Source: Oscillospiraceae bacterium | GTDB taxonomy: Bacteria > Bacillota > Clostridia > Oscillospirales > Ruminococcaceae | DNA: 41,304 bases | Assembly (NCBI GenBank): GCA_017548485.1 | Contig: JAFYZY010000061.1 | Coordinates: 1 to 41,304, forward strand | Reading direction: 5' to 3' | In this document: piece after piece, positions 41,116 through 41,304 of the stretch | Layout of the letters: every line of letters begins with the position of its first letter | Numbering within the stretch: the first letter of the stretch is position 1 | Notes under the pieces: model-generated | Seen by the model: the letters and a program-made list of their open reading frames with translations, nothing else | What the model was told of the DNA's origin: nothing | Database searches by the model: none | Position numbers and translations under genes: made by a program

Positions 41116-41126
41116 TTTAATTCCTC

Positions 41127-41304
41127 CTACAGCCTGACTGTCCTGGATCCGTTTGATCCGGTTCCTTCGAGTTTTCCCGCTTCCTGCAGAAGCATGAGAA
41201 TGAGAGCCATCCTCATGTACTTTCCGTTGAGGACCTGCTTGAAATAGCATGCCCTGGGATCGTCATCCACGGCGACACTGATCTCGTTCACACGGGGAAG
41301 CGGA
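41127..41304 (-). CDS. pyrB: Aspartate carbamoyltransferase catalytic subunit, C-terminal end
   Basis: The last 58 codons of pyrB run in from the right edge; the gene start and most of the protein lie outside the window. The visible reading frame begins [20 protein letters not shown] and continues with [18 protein letters not shown], the standard C-terminal end of bacterial aspartate carbamoyltransferase (PR.DEI...D..P.A.YF.Q...G...RMALL). It catalyses carbamoyl aspartate formation in pyrimidine synthesis. The stop codon TAG overlaps the ribosome binding site of pyrI, so PyrB and PyrI are made from one message. Confidence 0.93.
   Translation of the reverse strand, partial: PLPRVNEISVAVDDDPRACYFKQVLNGKYMRMALILMLLQEAGKLEGTGSNGSRTVRL

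Noticed and set aside
40699-41250. Longer 183-codon reading frame for pyrI
   Set aside because: The first 45 codons overlap pyrB in another frame and are followed by an ideal ribosome site and the standard PyrI N-terminus at 41115.
1-41304. CRISPR array, prophage, insertion sequence or known defence island
   Set aside because: No regularly spaced repeats, transposase, integrase, phage structural genes or direct-repeat boundaries were seen. The HerA-type ATPase alone does not make a defence system.

Overview
This 41.3-kb window looks like an ordinary chromosomal segment of a GC-rich member of the Bacillota, most likely class Clostridia (inference). Supporting signs are a tRNA-sensing T-box leader in front of pheST, an IreB-family phosphoprotein, a CD1247-type zinc-ribbon protein, an FtsK/SpoIIIE translocase, PyrB with a separate PyrI regulatory chain, strong AGGAGG-type ribosome binding sites, and several TTG/GTG starts. 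I see no prophage, insertion sequence, CRISPR array or rRNA. Coding density is high. The only gene-free stretch over 300 bases (27865-28257) is filled by a promoter and the T-box leader.

Layout. 156-5170 (minus): putative catabolic operon of an HSL-type esterase, a YtcJ-type amidohydrolase, an MFS transporter and an ATP-grasp protein. 5290-6920 (minus): tRNA-Leu(GAG) with a near-consensus promoter and terminator, then a RocB-type M20 peptidase. 7065-9073: a small alpha/beta hydrolase (plus) convergent with rmuC (minus). 9275-14040 (minus): pgi, a small P-loop protein, rpmF with a perfect-consensus promoter, a PDZ/DUF512 radical-SAM-like protein, and der. 14223-15515 (plus): mtaB. 15575-20644 (minus): a DUF1846 protein, a UppP-family protein without its catalytic residues, and ftsK/spoIIIE. 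20860-22456 (plus): two tandem PF00756-type esterases. 22518-23267 (minus): deoC. 23413-26885 (plus): murC, a nicotinamidase-like hydrolase and a HerA/DUF853 ATPase. 26954-27864 (minus): a nitroreductase overlapping acpS. 27945-32297 (plus): T-box, pheS, pheT, ireB and a small unknown gene. 32415-36771 (minus): efp with a metal-ligand-rich zinc-ribbon protein, malic enzyme, and two nucleoside hydrolases, one with a broken metal site. 36884-37417 (plus): an integral membrane protein. 37509-41304 (minus): pyrB (end only), pyrI, a 235-residue protein resembling bilin reductases, an M14 carboxypeptidase, and a half-length substrate-binding lipoprotein.

Most of the content is housekeeping: translation (pheST, efp, rpmF, der, mtaB, tRNA-Leu), envelope and division (murC, ftsK), cofactor and central metabolism (acpS, pgi, malic enzyme) and nucleotide metabolism (pyrBI, deoC, nucleoside hydrolases). 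I did not find a clear new defence or mobile system. The best second-look items are probable repurposed enzyme folds: the bilin-reductase-like protein at 39949-40656, the catalytically empty UppP at 18230-19114, and the nucleoside hydrolase at 35788-36771 that lacks two metal-binding aspartates. Two strong terminators also leave no room for a promoter before the next gene (rocB; DUF512-der), suggesting regulated or leaky readthrough.
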